Source: Marinomonas polaris DSM 16579 (GTDB lineage: Bacteria; Pseudomonadota; Gammaproteobacteria; Pseudomonadales; Marinomonadaceae). Taken from it: a stretch of 64,000 bases of DNA. A model generated the notes under the pieces. It saw only the letters and a program-made list of their open reading frames with translations, searched no databases and had not been told where the DNA came from. The stretch lies in contig NZ_FQVF01000025.1 in the NCBI RefSeq assembly GCF_900129155.1, positions 1-64,000 on the forward strand, read 5' to 3'. The translations under genes and the position numbers were made by a program. The first letter of the stretch is position 1. Each line of letters opens with the position of its first letter. Below, piece by piece: positions 55,955 through 63,731 of the stretch.

Positions 55955-56388
55955 TAGTTAACACCCTCAACTTCTAGACCCATAGCGCGTGCGCTACCAG
56001 CAATAGTACGAACTGCTGCATCCATGTTAGAAGCAGTCAAATCAGCCTGCTTAGCAACAACAATCTCTTCTAGTTGAGCACGAGTAACCGTACCAACTTT
56101 TTGAGTGTTTGGACGTGGAGAACCACTCTTCAAGCCAGCTGCCTTTTTAAGCAAAACTGCTGCAGGAGTAGATTTAGTTTCGAATGTAAAACTACGATCA
56201 CTGTAAACAGTGATGATAACAGGCGTTGGAAGACCTGGCTCAAGGCTTTGAGTTTTAGCATTGAACGCTTTACAGAATTCCATGATATTCACACCGTGTT
56301 GACCAAGTGCTGGACCAACTGGTGGACTTGGGTTCGCTTGACCCGCTTTAACTTGTAGCTTGATATAAGCTTGGACTTTCTTAGCCAT
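55954..56388 (-). CDS. rplK: 50S ribosomal protein L11
   Basis: L11, 144 residues, GTPase-centre protein needed for RelA activation. [20 protein letters not shown] and the C-terminal rRNA-binding domain with [12 protein letters not shown] are diagnostic. A hairpin that fits an L1 target sits 16 bases before the start. Confidence 0.98.
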   Translation of the reverse strand: MAKKVQAYIKLQVKAGQANPSPPVGPALGQHGVNIMEFCKAFNAKTQSLEPGLPTPVIITVYSDRSFTFETKSTPAAVLLKKAAGLKSGSPRPNTQKVGTVTRAQLEEIVVAKQADLTASNMDAAVRTIAGSARAMGLEVEGVN

Positions 56389-56403
56389 TTTTCAACTCCA
56401 ATT

Positions 56404-56426
56404 GGGTCACTGCCCGAAGGCTACCC
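56404..56426 (-). promoter_or_regulatory. candidate L1-binding hairpin in the rplK leader
   Basis: On the minus strand GGGT pairs with ACCC and GCC with GGC around a TTCG loop, with an asymmetric AGTG-type internal loop. It lies between nusG and rplK, where L1 represses its operon in E. coli. The form fits an L1 target, but I compared it only from memory. Confidence 0.5.
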
Positions 56427-56437
56427 GTTCAACAAAA

Positions 56438-56971
56438 TCAGGCCTTTTCAACCTGACTAAATTCCAAATCAACTGGCGTAGAGCGCCCAAATATAAGCAC
56501 TGCCACTTTGATTCGACTTTTATCGTAATCCACTTCTTCCACAACACCGTTGAAATCAGCAAATGGCCCTTCGTTAACACGAACAACCTCACCAACTTCA
56601 AACAAAGTCTTAGGACGAGGCTTATCAACACCGTCACTAACACGCTGTAGAATAGCATCCGCTTCGCGAGCCGTAATTGGTGAAGGCTTATCAGCCGTAC
56701 CACCAATAAAACCAAGCACACGAGACGTACCTTTAACCAAATGCCAAGAGGCGTCATTCATATCCATTTGAACCAATACATAACCTGGATAGAACTTTCT
56801 TTCACTCTTGCGCTTTTTGCCATCTCGAATCTCGACCACTTCTTCAGTCGGCACCAAGATGTCACCAAAATTCTCTTCCTGCCCCATAACCTGCACTCGC
56901 TCTGTAAGCGAACGCATTACGTGCTTTTCGTACCCTGAGTACGCTTGTACTACATACCATCGTTTGGTCAC
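56438..56971 (-). CDS. nusG: transcription termination/antitermination factor NusG
   Basis: Binds RNA polymerase and links it to Rho or to S10 and the ribosome. The 177 residues comprise an NGN domain ([17 protein letters not shown]) and a KOW domain ([20 protein letters not shown]). The start is GTG at 56971 with AGGAG 6 bases upstream; the TTG two codons earlier abuts the AGGAG and cannot use it. It follows secE by 9 bases. Confidence 0.97.
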   Translation of the reverse strand: MTKRWYVVQAYSGYEKHVMRSLTERVQVMGQEENFGDILVPTEEVVEIRDGKKRKSERKFYPGYVLVQMDMNDASWHLVKGTSRVLGFIGGTADKPSPITAREADAILQRVSDGVDKPRPKTLFEVGEVVRVNEGPFADFNGVVEEVDYDKSRIKVAVLIFGRSTPVDLEFSQVEKA

Positions 56972-56980
56972 GAGCAACTC

Positions 56981-57349
56981 CTAACTAATTACCGAGGAAA
57001 CGATCCAACCAAGGAACGAATCCACCCCCCATAGTACGAGAGACATAAAAACAACAACCGCTAATACTATTAAGGTTGTTTGCATGGTTTCTTGTCTAGT
57101 TGGCCATACAACTCTGCGAATTTCAGTTTTAGCTTCTTTTGCCAAAGTAAAAAAAGCCTTTCCTTTCACAGTTTGTAATGCAACAAAACCAGCGACACCA
57201 GCCAACACCAAGATAGCGATTAAGCGATACAATAGTGACTCAGCAGAATAATAGTTATTACCAATCACGCCTACCGCAACTAGCAGAACAACAATTGCCC
57301 ACTTAAACACATCTCCGCGAGACGCTTGAGCTTCAGTACTCGAACTCAT
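56981..57349 (-). CDS. secE: preprotein translocase subunit SecE
   Basis: Clamp of the SecYEG channel, 122 residues. Three hydrophobic segments (about residues 17-33, 41-60 and 92-118) make it the long gammaproteobacterial form, with the conserved cytoplasmic EAKTEIRRVVWPTRQETMQT segment before the last helix. It lies 43 bases after tRNA-Trp and is co-transcribed with nusG. Confidence 0.97.
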   Translation of the reverse strand: MSSSTEAQASRGDVFKWAIVVLLVAVGVIGNNYYSAESLLYRLIAILVLAGVAGFVALQTVKGKAFFTLAKEAKTEIRRVVWPTRQETMQTTLIVLAVVVFMSLVLWGVDSFLGWIVSSVIS

Positions 57350-57392
57350 ACTTCAGGTGATCCCTAACTAAGAAATAGGATGATACGAAAGA

Positions 57393-57468
57393 TGGCAGGC
57401 CAAGAGGGACTCGAACCCCCAACAGCCGGTTTTGGAAACCGGTGCTCTACCAATTGAACTATTGGCCT
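57393..57468 (-). tRNA. tRNA-Trp (CCA anticodon)
   Basis: A 76-base cloverleaf with encoded 3' CCA. The anticodon CCA is at 57433-57435, and the acceptor AGGCCAA pairs with TTGGCCT. It lies just upstream of secE in the same orientation, as in pseudomonads. Confidence 0.97.
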
Positions 57469-57487
57469 ACATTCGTATGGGCGAAGG

Positions 57488-57516
57488 ATGATACCTGAAC
57501 AAGCCAAACCTGGCAA
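57488..57516 (-). promoter_or_regulatory. promoter of tRNA-Trp-secE-nusG
   Basis: On the minus strand there is TTGCCA (57511-57516), a 17-base spacer and TATCAT (57488-57493), 20 bases before the tRNA-Trp 5' end. Confidence 0.75.
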
Positions 57517-57540
57517 GGGTATCTGCCCAAAAAACAGACA

Positions 57541-57564
57541 ATAAAAAAGGCGGTCAAACCACCT
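57541..57564 (-). terminator. terminator of the Tyr-Gly-Thr tRNA operon
   Basis: On the minus strand an AGGTGG / CCGCCT stem with a TTTGA loop is followed by TTTTTTAT, 21 bases after tRNA-Thr. Confidence 0.8.
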
Positions 57565-57584
57565 ATCTTTTGCATTGGAAATGC

Positions 57585-57660
57585 TGGAGCTCATGAGCAG
57601 ATTTGAACTGCCGACCTCACCCTTACCAAGGGTGTGCTCTACCAACTGAGCTACATGAGC
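57585..57660 (-). tRNA. tRNA-Thr (GGT anticodon)
   Basis: A 76-base cloverleaf with encoded CCA. The acceptor GCTCATG pairs with CATGAGC, and the anticodon loop CTTGGTAA gives GGT. It corresponds to thrT in the E. coli tyrU-glyT-thrT order. Confidence 0.97.
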
Positions 57661-57662
57661 AT

Positions 57663-57737
57663 TGGAGCGGGTAGCGGGAATCGAACCCGCCTCTTCAGCT
57701 TGGAAGGCTGAGGTAATAGCCACTATACCATACCCGC
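57663..57737 (-). tRNA. tRNA-Gly (TCC anticodon)
   Basis: A 75-base cloverleaf with encoded CCA. The acceptor GCGGGTA pairs with TACCCGC, and the anticodon loop CTTCCAA gives TCC. It is separated from tRNA-Thr by 2 bases. Confidence 0.97.
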
Positions 57738-57740
57738 AAT

Positions 57741-57824
<84 letters not shown>

Positions 57825-57867
57825 ACGTACTCAGCGCTACAACGCAACACCCCAAAAGGTGGGAGCC

Positions 57868-57895
57868 ATTATATGAATCGTCTTGCCAATTGCAA
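57868..57895 (-). promoter_or_regulatory. promoter of the Tyr-Gly-Thr tRNA operon
   Basis: TTGCAA (57890-57895), a 16-base spacer and TATAAT (57868-57873), followed by a GC-rich GGCTCCC discriminator expected of stable-RNA promoters. It begins only 3 bases after the upstream coding region. Confidence 0.8.
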
Positions 57896-57898
57896 GCG

Positions 57899-58603
57899 CT
57901 AGCAAGGATTTTTTTCTACTTTTATCATCATCTTGGTCAGATCGAAGCGTGACATAAACTGTTCCCAGTCTTTTTCATCCACTGGCTGCGCAATATCTAT
58001 CTGCTGAAGCGGGACATTTCGCATATGTTCATAAACATCAACAGCATAGCCAGATACATTTTGAATGCGCACTTTCGCTTGGTCAGCTCGCTCTTTTGAA
58101 GAATATAGACCTAAAGAGATACGATTCTTCATTTCGGCACGATTAATAACAAAGCTATCAATGGATTTAGAAGCAAGCTCTTTTACTATTCGCTCAGCAA
58201 TGGCTGGTGTTTCCGGTGCGGCAATATAGAGCCAAAACTTAGGCCTTTTACCTGAAGTTTCTTGATCCTTATAAGCCCAGCCAAAACTCTTCAGAACTTG
58301 AATGATTTGTCTTTTATCATCATCGCGCTCTGTTTCTAAGCGCGGACAGTATAGATCAGGCGAATCTCCAGAAGCCTGATCTATCACCTTACTCAGTGCA
58401 TCCTCAAGCCCTTCACCATATGCAATCCTCGCATTATAATCCTGCCCAGTAACTGCTGGCACCTCGGACAAGAGATGAATTCTCTCACTCACAGGCGGCC
58501 CATAAATAGATTCTTTATTTTTTTCTAGCTTATCCTGAACAAAACTATGCCAGCTTAAAAAGGCAGCATTAAGTAACACTATAAAAAGAAATAGCCACTT
58601 CAT
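57899..58603 (-). CDS. membrane-anchored SPOR-like domain protein
   Basis: A 234-residue protein with one N-terminal membrane helix (KWLFLFIVLLNAAFLSW) and a periplasmic remainder. The C-terminal segment with RISLGLYSSKERADQAKVRI resembles a SPOR domain, which binds denuded septal peptidoglycan, although the match is weak by eye. A pair of cysteines (Cys86 and the terminal Cys) could be structural. It overlaps the coaX stop by 4 bases. Pseudomonads also have a SPOR-type gene between coaX and tRNA-Tyr. Its exact role is unknown. Confidence 0.75.
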   Translation of the reverse strand: MKWLFLFIVLLNAAFLSWHSFVQDKLEKNKESIYGPPVSERIHLLSEVPAVTGQDYNARIAYGEGLEDALSKVIDQASGDSPDLYCPRLETERDDDKRQIIQVLKSFGWAYKDQETSGKRPKFWLYIAAPETPAIAERIVKELASKSIDSFVINRAEMKNRISLGLYSSKERADQAKVRIQNVSGYAVDVYEHMRNVPLQQIDIAQPVDEKDWEQFMSRFDLTKMMIKVEKNPC

Positions 58604-59334
58604 TTATTGCCTCTTAACTGTTCATCACCAACCAACTTTGCGCCCAAAGCCACAAGATTAGGAAAACATTCGAGCGCAATGCCTAATCTATTCAATAACG
58701 CTTGCGCATCTCCACCTGTCACAACCCACTTAAATTCAGGATATAGATGATGAATACGCTCTAAAAAACCCAACGCCATCTCATGACAACCTTCTGTCAC
58801 CGCTCTTGCCGTAGAGTTAGGCAACCCCTCGCCTTCGACCACCTCATGAGAATCAAAGCGAATCCGAGCAGTTTTCGAGAGCAAAGATTCCGTCATCATT
58901 GCTAACCCAGGAGCAATATAACCACCAAGATGAACACCCTCTCTATTAACCACATCCACTTTTATCGCTGTACCGGCATCCACTACTACCGCATCACCTT
59001 TTATCAGGTGATGCGCCGCAATAACACCGAGCCATCGATCAATTCCCAATCGCTCAGGCTCAATATAGGCATTACGAACGAAGCAAGCGGTCGCTTGGCT
59101 CGTCAGCGTAATCCATTCACTACTTGGGAACTCAGCTTGGACATCAGCATGCAACAGTGCACTCTGCTCTTTAGATCGTACACTGGCAAAATAAATCACC
59201 TCCGGTGCAAAACCGGTTTCCACAGGACAACTATCACCTCGCTGAACCCACAATACCTTTTCGCCTTCAAAGGCAGTAAATTTGATACTAGTATTACCCG
59301 CATCAACGACCAAAATTCTAGACTCGACGGACAC
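58600..59334 (-). CDS. coaX: type III pantothenate kinase
   Basis: First step of coenzyme A synthesis; the CoaX form is insensitive to CoA feedback. The 244-residue ASKHA-fold protein shows LVVDAGNTSIKF at the N-terminus, DAGTAIKVD in the middle and GGYIAPGLAMM. The start is GTG at 59334, with an excellent GGAGGGG 6 bases upstream. This gives a 17-base overlap with birA, so translation is probably coupled. Confidence 0.95.
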   Translation of the reverse strand: MSVESRILVVDAGNTSIKFTAFEGEKVLWVQRGDSCPVETGFAPEVIYFASVRSKEQSALLHADVQAEFPSSEWITLTSQATACFVRNAYIEPERLGIDRWLGVIAAHHLIKGDAVVVDAGTAIKVDVVNREGVHLGGYIAPGLAMMTESLLSKTARIRFDSHEVVEGEGLPNSTARAVTEGCHEMALGFLERIHHLYPEFKWVVTGGDAQALLNRLGIALECFPNLVALGAKLVGDEQLRGNK

Positions 59335-60271
59335 TAATTTCCCCTCCATGAAGAGCCACCAGCTCACCATTTTCTTCTAGAAGCAGAGCACCTTTTTGAT
59401 CAATACCTCGTGCAATACCTTGACGTTGCTGAGAAACCGTACTAACAGTAACCGTCTGATTGAACAAAACATCATATGCTTGCCACTGATATTGAAAATG
59501 CTTCATACCATTGCCATCTTCAAATAATTGACAAATATCAATCAGCTCTTTGGTTAATTCAGCCAAAATGACATTCCGACTCGGGCGAGACTTAAGGCGA
59601 GACACAAGGTCCGTCCAAGGCTGATCAACGTGGGTCATAATGCCATCATTCATTTCGACATTAAGTCCGACTCCAATGATCACATGACAAACGTCCTGAT
59701 CAGCCACCATTTCCAGTAAAATACCGCAGATTTTCTGACCGTCTACTTGTACGTCATTAGGCCACTTCAACCCAGGATTGGGAATACCAGCTTTTTTTAA
59801 TACTCGAGCTACAGCAACGCCCACCGCGAGACTTAAACCTTCAACAACATTTGGGCCATTATCAAAACGCCATGCGAATGAAAATGTAATATTTTTTGCG
59901 ACTCCCGACTCCCACTGACGACCACGACGCCCCTTACCTTGAGTCTGACGTTCAACCGAGATTAGAACCGGTAAAGGCAGCCCTTGCGATATATAGTGCT
60001 TAGCATCGCCGTTGGTTGATTCTGTCTCAAACGCTAACTTGATCGCCACATCATTTGGCACACCGTTTTCACGCAAAGCGTCTTCAGACAACAGTTCGAC
60101 TGGTGAAGGTAAACGATAACCTCGACCTTTAACTGAGTGAACAGTCACACCAATTGCCTCTAACTTTTTAAGCCTCTTCCAGACCGCTGCGCGGGTAACT
60201 CCCAATGCGGCTCCCAACTCTTCGCCAGAGTGAAATTCATTATCACTAAGCAGGGCCAAAACAGCTTGCAT
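59318..60271 (-). CDS. birA: biotin-protein ligase and biotin repressor
   Basis: Biotinylates the acetyl-CoA carboxylase carrier protein and, through its N-terminal helix-turn-helix (EELGAALGVTRAAVWKRLKK), can repress biotin genes. The catalytic loop GKGRRGRQW and NDVQVDGQKICGILLE are present, with a C-terminal SH3-like domain. The start is the ATG at 60271 with GGAG 7 bases upstream; a TTG one codon earlier is possible. Length is 317 residues, standard for the bifunctional type. Confidence 0.96.
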   Translation of the reverse strand: MQAVLALLSDNEFHSGEELGAALGVTRAAVWKRLKKLEAIGVTVHSVKGRGYRLPSPVELLSEDALRENGVPNDVAIKLAFETESTNGDAKHYISQGLPLPVLISVERQTQGKGRRGRQWESGVAKNITFSFAWRFDNGPNVVEGLSLAVGVAVARVLKKAGIPNPGLKWPNDVQVDGQKICGILLEMVADQDVCHVIIGVGLNVEMNDGIMTHVDQPWTDLVSRLKSRPSRNVILAELTKELIDICQLFEDGNGMKHFQYQWQAYDVLFNQTVTVSTVSQQRQGIARGIDQKGALLLEENGELVALHGGEISVRRV

Positions 60272-60333
60272 CAACGCTCTCCAATTTCACTTCTTGTATT
60301 ATTCAACCCTAATACCTACCTAATTCCTGACAT

Positions 60334-60361
60334 TTATTAGAGCAATCTATTGCCGAGTCAA
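60334..60361 (-). promoter_or_regulatory. birA-coaX promoter
   Basis: On the minus strand there is TTGACT (60356-60361), a 16-base spacer and TAATAA (60334-60339), about 63 bases before the birA start. Confidence 0.6.
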
Positions 60362-60385
60362 CTCTGTCATAAGAAGAGTCTCTAC

Positions 60386-61582
60386 TTATCTATTACTACT
60401 CGCGTTTGCCTTGATGAAAAAAGCGACTTCTTGCATTAACGAATTAAAGTTCGGATTCCAAGATACTCGTGCCGCATGAGGGCTTTTCTTCGTTAATGCA
60501 TCAGAACTTTCGCCAAACCAATTATTTTTATCCGTTCGACACGCTTGATACAAAGGCTCATCAGACAGATACCAACCACATATACGGTATTCACCTACAG
60601 CGCCGTAATAGGTATTGTCGGGGTTACTATGAACAGCCATATGCGATAAACCGAATATTTTAGACTCTGGCCAATTGGTATTGTAAACCTTAATACGGTC
60701 TGTATTGGTGCTCATTTGATCTTTACTATAAAGTACCATCTGACTCTTTGTCCCAATCATCCCCACGTTAAACACCTTTTCTGACACAGACGAATCTACT
60801 GTTTGATCATCTTCTGATAAGGCAATAAACACTGGCAAATCTTTCGGATTATCAAGAATCAAATTACGCACTTCTTTAGACAACTTATACACCTGAGCAA
60901 TTGCAGGCAGAGGGATTGACGCGTATTTAGCAAAGTCATCACTTGGATAATGGTCTAACCAATCTTTCACCATCGCCAACCAAGGCGAAAGCCAATCTAT
61001 ACTGCTATTTACCTTAAACACAGGCGAAAACAAAATAGCACCAGCAACACTGTCAGAATGCTGCCAAGCATATTCCGCAGCCAATGCACCGCCAGTAGAA
61101 AAACCACCAACATACATGACGTCTACTTCTTTACTAAACTGATCAGCAGCATTTTGAAACGTCGCACGCCAATCATCACGTGAGACATTGAGAAGGTCTT
61201 CTGCCTTTGTGCCATGACCTGGCAACAAAACTACGCGCACCTGATAACAAGCAGCTTGCAAAGCAAGCGCAGGGTCTCGCATCGAAAAAGGAGAATCTGA
61301 TAAGCCGTGAGACAACAACACTCCAATGCGCGCTCGCCCTGCACAGCTTTCTGCATCAGGCAATAACTCAAAGGGTAGAACAGCGGCGAGCTCTCTAGGC
61401 TTGTCATCAGCATTGATCCATACCTTGCGCTCGCTTACATATTCCTCTGCACGTACTAGATAATGAGCGAAAGATTCTTCTGACTCATAAACAAACTCCG
61501 TTTGTTGTTGTGCTGCGTATCCAATTCCAGAAATGGGCAATGCCAAAACACAAAAACACCAGAACACTATTCTTTGCCGCAC
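60386..61582 (-). CDS. secreted alpha/beta hydrolase (Hydrolase_4 type)
   Basis: A 398-residue exported hydrolase. The N-terminal signal peptide (FWCFCVLALPISGIGYA) has a likely cleavage after AYAA-type residues near 24. The oxyanion motif SHGLSDSP (residues 91-98), nucleophile Ser162 in GGFSTGG, an acidic SEDDQTVD (256-263) and SHMAVH (His314 or His318) form the likely triad. Start is GTG with GGGAGG at a 7-base spacing. Family members are often called esterases or lipases; the substrate is unknown. It is divergent from the GNAT gene. Confidence 0.85.
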   Translation of the reverse strand: MRQRIVFWCFCVLALPISGIGYAAQQQTEFVYESEESFAHYLVRAEEYVSERKVWINADDKPRELAAVLPFELLPDAESCAGRARIGVLLSHGLSDSPFSMRDPALALQAACYQVRVVLLPGHGTKAEDLLNVSRDDWRATFQNAADQFSKEVDVMYVGGFSTGGALAAEYAWQHSDSVAGAILFSPVFKVNSSIDWLSPWLAMVKDWLDHYPSDDFAKYASIPLPAIAQVYKLSKEVRNLILDNPKDLPVFIALSEDDQTVDSSVSEKVFNVGMIGTKSQMVLYSKDQMSTNTDRIKVYNTNWPESKIFGLSHMAVHSNPDNTYYGAVGEYRICGWYLSDEPLYQACRTDKNNWFGESSDALTKKSPHAARVSWNPNFNSLMQEVAFFIKANASSNR

Positions 61583-61679
61583 GATAATCCCTCCCGCTAT
61601 CCGTCATTCAATTTCATTAACACTATAAAATAGCGGATTATGCTACCATCAAGCACTTCGTCGCTATACAAATTCCACT

Positions 61680-62114
61680 ATGAAGACATCCTACCCTATC
61701 CCCGAACAAGTTCCTTCGCTTTGGTTTCCTTTAGTGAAGAAATTTTATCAAGAGCATTATCCAAGCGGTAAACCAAACAAAGCGGATCCTATTTGGGTAA
61801 TAAGAGATAAAGGCAAAATTCTTTGCGCGGTAAGACTCAAACAAATTGCCAACTTTCAGCTACTTACCGGTATGGTGACAGAGCCAATCCATCGTAATAT
61901 TGGTCTCGGCAGCCATCTAATCCACGGCATTCATCCAGCATTAGATGAAAAAACCACTTATTGCTTCGCATTTACGCATCTTGTGCCATTTTATAGCGCA
62001 AATCATTTTACGGTCATCTCGGCAGAAATGTTACCAGAAGAACTAGCAAGTCGCTTTCGAGCCTATACGGCACAAGGTCGAAATCTGACACCAATGCGCT
62101 ATATCCGTAGCTAA
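61680..62114 (+). CDS. GNAT-family N-acetyltransferase
   Basis: A 144-residue GNAT domain protein. The acetyl-CoA-binding loop is RNIGLGSHLI (about residues 72-81) preceded by the beta-strand GMVTEPIH. There is no signal peptide, and no Shine-Dalgarno sequence is obvious before the ATG. The acceptor substrate is unknown. It is divergent from the secreted hydrolase gene and upstream of the beta-glucosidase gene; no functional link is evident. Confidence 0.8.
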   Translation: MKTSYPIPEQVPSLWFPLVKKFYQEHYPSGKPNKADPIWVIRDKGKILCAVRLKQIANFQLLTGMVTEPIHRNIGLGSHLIHGIHPALDEKTTYCFAFTHLVPFYSANHFTVISAEMLPEELASRFRAYTAQGRNLTPMRYIRS

Positions 62115-62178
62115 AAAGTACTTAATTCGCAGCTAAAAATCACTTAAAATGCGCTTAAATAATCTTAAATTACTAAAA
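62111..62178. repeat. helically phased CT(T)AAA repeat array
   Basis: Seven copies of CTAAAA, CTTAAT or CTTAAA begin at 62111, 62121, 62133, 62143, 62154, 62164 and 62173. Spacings are 9-12 bases with a mean of 10.3, close to one helical turn. The first copy overlaps the GNAT stop codon. Phased A tracts of this kind bend DNA. The array ends about 98 bases before the beta-glucosidase start. Confidence 0.6.
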
Positions 62179-62190
62179 CAGCCATACCAT

Positions 62191-62245
62191 TGTTGACGCT
62201 TTTCAACCTCCTCCAGTACCTTTGATCGCAATACTTATCTTTGCT
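62191..62245 (+). promoter_or_regulatory. candidate promoter and operator of the beta-glucosidase gene
   Basis: An inverted repeat GTTGA-N6-TCAAC lies at 62191-62206. A possible promoter TTGATC (62222-62227), a 17-base spacer and TAAGAC (62245-62250) follow. A sugar-responsive repressor would be plausible, but none is encoded in the window. Confidence 0.35.
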
Positions 62246-62275
62246 AAGACAATAAATAAAAAGACTGAGGACAAC

Positions 62276-63619
62276 ATGTCAATCACCCTACCATCACATT
62301 CAAAAATGCTTACCGCCGATTTTATCTTTGGTGTGGCAACCGCCTCTTTCCAGATTGAAGGCGCGACAACTGCTGATAATCGCCTCCCTTCTATTTGGGA
62401 TACCTTCTGCGCAACTCCTGGCAAGGTAAAGGGCATGGACAATGGTGAGGTGGCTTGTGACCATTATCATCTATGGGAGCAAGACATCCAGTTGATTAAA
62501 GATCTCGGTGTAGACGCTTATCGATTATCAATTGCTTGGCCTCGAGTCATGGACAAAAAAGGCGAAGCAAACCAAGCTGGACTGGATTTTTATCGCAACT
62601 TGCTTAAAAAGCTCAAAGCAGAAGGGCTCACTGTATTTGCGACACTTTACCATTGGGATCTGCCACAGCACTTAGAAGACAAAGGTGGCTGGCTTAATAG
62701 AGAAACCGCATACCAGTTCAAAAATTACGCAGACTTGGTGACCAAAGAATTATCAGAATGGGTTGATAGCTGGGCGACATTCAACGAACCTTTTTGCGCA
62801 GCAATACTAGGTTATGAGCTGGGTATACATGCACCGGGGTTAAGCGAACCAGAATTTGGTCGACAAGCAGCTCACCATATTTTGCTCGCCCATGGTTTAG
62901 CGCTTCCAGTTATTCGTAAAAACGCACCGAAAGCTCAGGTAGGCATAGTACTCAATATGAACCGCTCCTACGCTGCCAGCGAAAAAGCAGAAGACCAATT
63001 CGCGTGCTTGATGCGAGAAACTCTAGATAACCAGTTTTTCATTGAACCGCTCATGAAAGGACAATATCCGCAGTTGCTCAAAACCGTCGCTCCGCAGTAT
63101 TTACCAACCGTCTTACCTGGTGATATGGACATCATTTCTCAACCAATTGATTTCTTGGGAATGAACTTCTACACCTGTAATCACAACGCCTACGACGCTG
63201 ATGACATGTTCAAAAATGTAAAAAACAGCCAAGCAGTTGAGTACACAGACATTGGCTGGGAAATCGCGCCGCATGCCTTCACTGAGTTGTTAGTGAATCT
63301 TCACAAACAATATACCTTGCCGCCTATTTATATTACCGAGAATGGTGCAGCGTGTGCGGATCAGATCATCGATGGCGAAATCAACGATGAGCAACGAGTA
63401 CGTTATTTAGATGGCCATATAAATGCTGTCAATCAGGCAATTGAAAACGGCGTCGATATTCGCGGTTATTTCGCTTGGAGCTTGATGGATAACTTTGAAT
63501 GGGCAGAAGGCTATAGCAAGCGCTTTGGTCTAACTTACGTGGATTATCAGACTCAAGAGAGAACCATTAAACGCAGCGGACACGCTTATCGTACTCTTCT
63601 GAGTAACCGCAAAAGTTAA
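62276..63619 (+). CDS. GH1 beta-glucosidase
   Basis: Retaining family 1 glycoside hydrolase, 447 residues, one TIM barrel. The acid/base Glu171 is in TFNEP and the nucleophile Glu355 in YITENG. FGVATASFQIEG opens the barrel, and WSLMDNFEWAEGYSKRFG near the C-terminus is the aglycone-site signature. There is no signal peptide, so it acts on imported disaccharides; phospho-sugar specificity is unlikely but not excluded. The start is the ATG at 62276 with GAGG 6 bases upstream. Confidence 0.94.
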   Translation: MSITLPSHSKMLTADFIFGVATASFQIEGATTADNRLPSIWDTFCATPGKVKGMDNGEVACDHYHLWEQDIQLIKDLGVDAYRLSIAWPRVMDKKGEANQAGLDFYRNLLKKLKAEGLTVFATLYHWDLPQHLEDKGGWLNRETAYQFKNYADLVTKELSEWVDSWATFNEPFCAAILGYELGIHAPGLSEPEFGRQAAHHILLAHGLALPVIRKNAPKAQVGIVLNMNRSYAASEKAEDQFACLMRETLDNQFFIEPLMKGQYPQLLKTVAPQYLPTVLPGDMDIISQPIDFLGMNFYTCNHNAYDADDMFKNVKNSQAVEYTDIGWEIAPHAFTELLVNLHKQYTLPPIYITENGAACADQIIDGEINDEQRVRYLDGHINAVNQAIENGVDIRGYFAWSLMDNFEWAEGYSKRFGLTYVDYQTQERTIKRSGHAYRTLLSNRKS

Positions 63620-63645
63620 AAATCTCAGAACTTATGGTCGATTTA

Positions 63646-63682
63646 CAAAAACGCCCTATGCATAACACATAGGGCATTTTAT
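63646..63682. terminator. bidirectional terminator between the beta-glucosidase gene and opgG
   Basis: GCCCTATG and CATAGGGC form an 8-base-pair stem with a 7-base loop, flanked by A and T runs. Confidence 0.85.
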
Positions 63683-63731
63683 TTGCTTACTGTAAGTTAT
63701 TTACAGGAACACTCATCAATAGCAAAAGAAG

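Noticed and set aside
57469-57584. Possible tuf pseudogene between tRNA-Thr and tRNA-Trp
   Set aside because: No fragment of EF-Tu coding sequence is recognisable; the interval is fully used by a terminator and a promoter.
57364-57723. A 119-codon minus-strand open frame upstream of secE
   Set aside because: It reads straight through the Trp, Thr and Gly tRNA genes, which explain the sequence completely.
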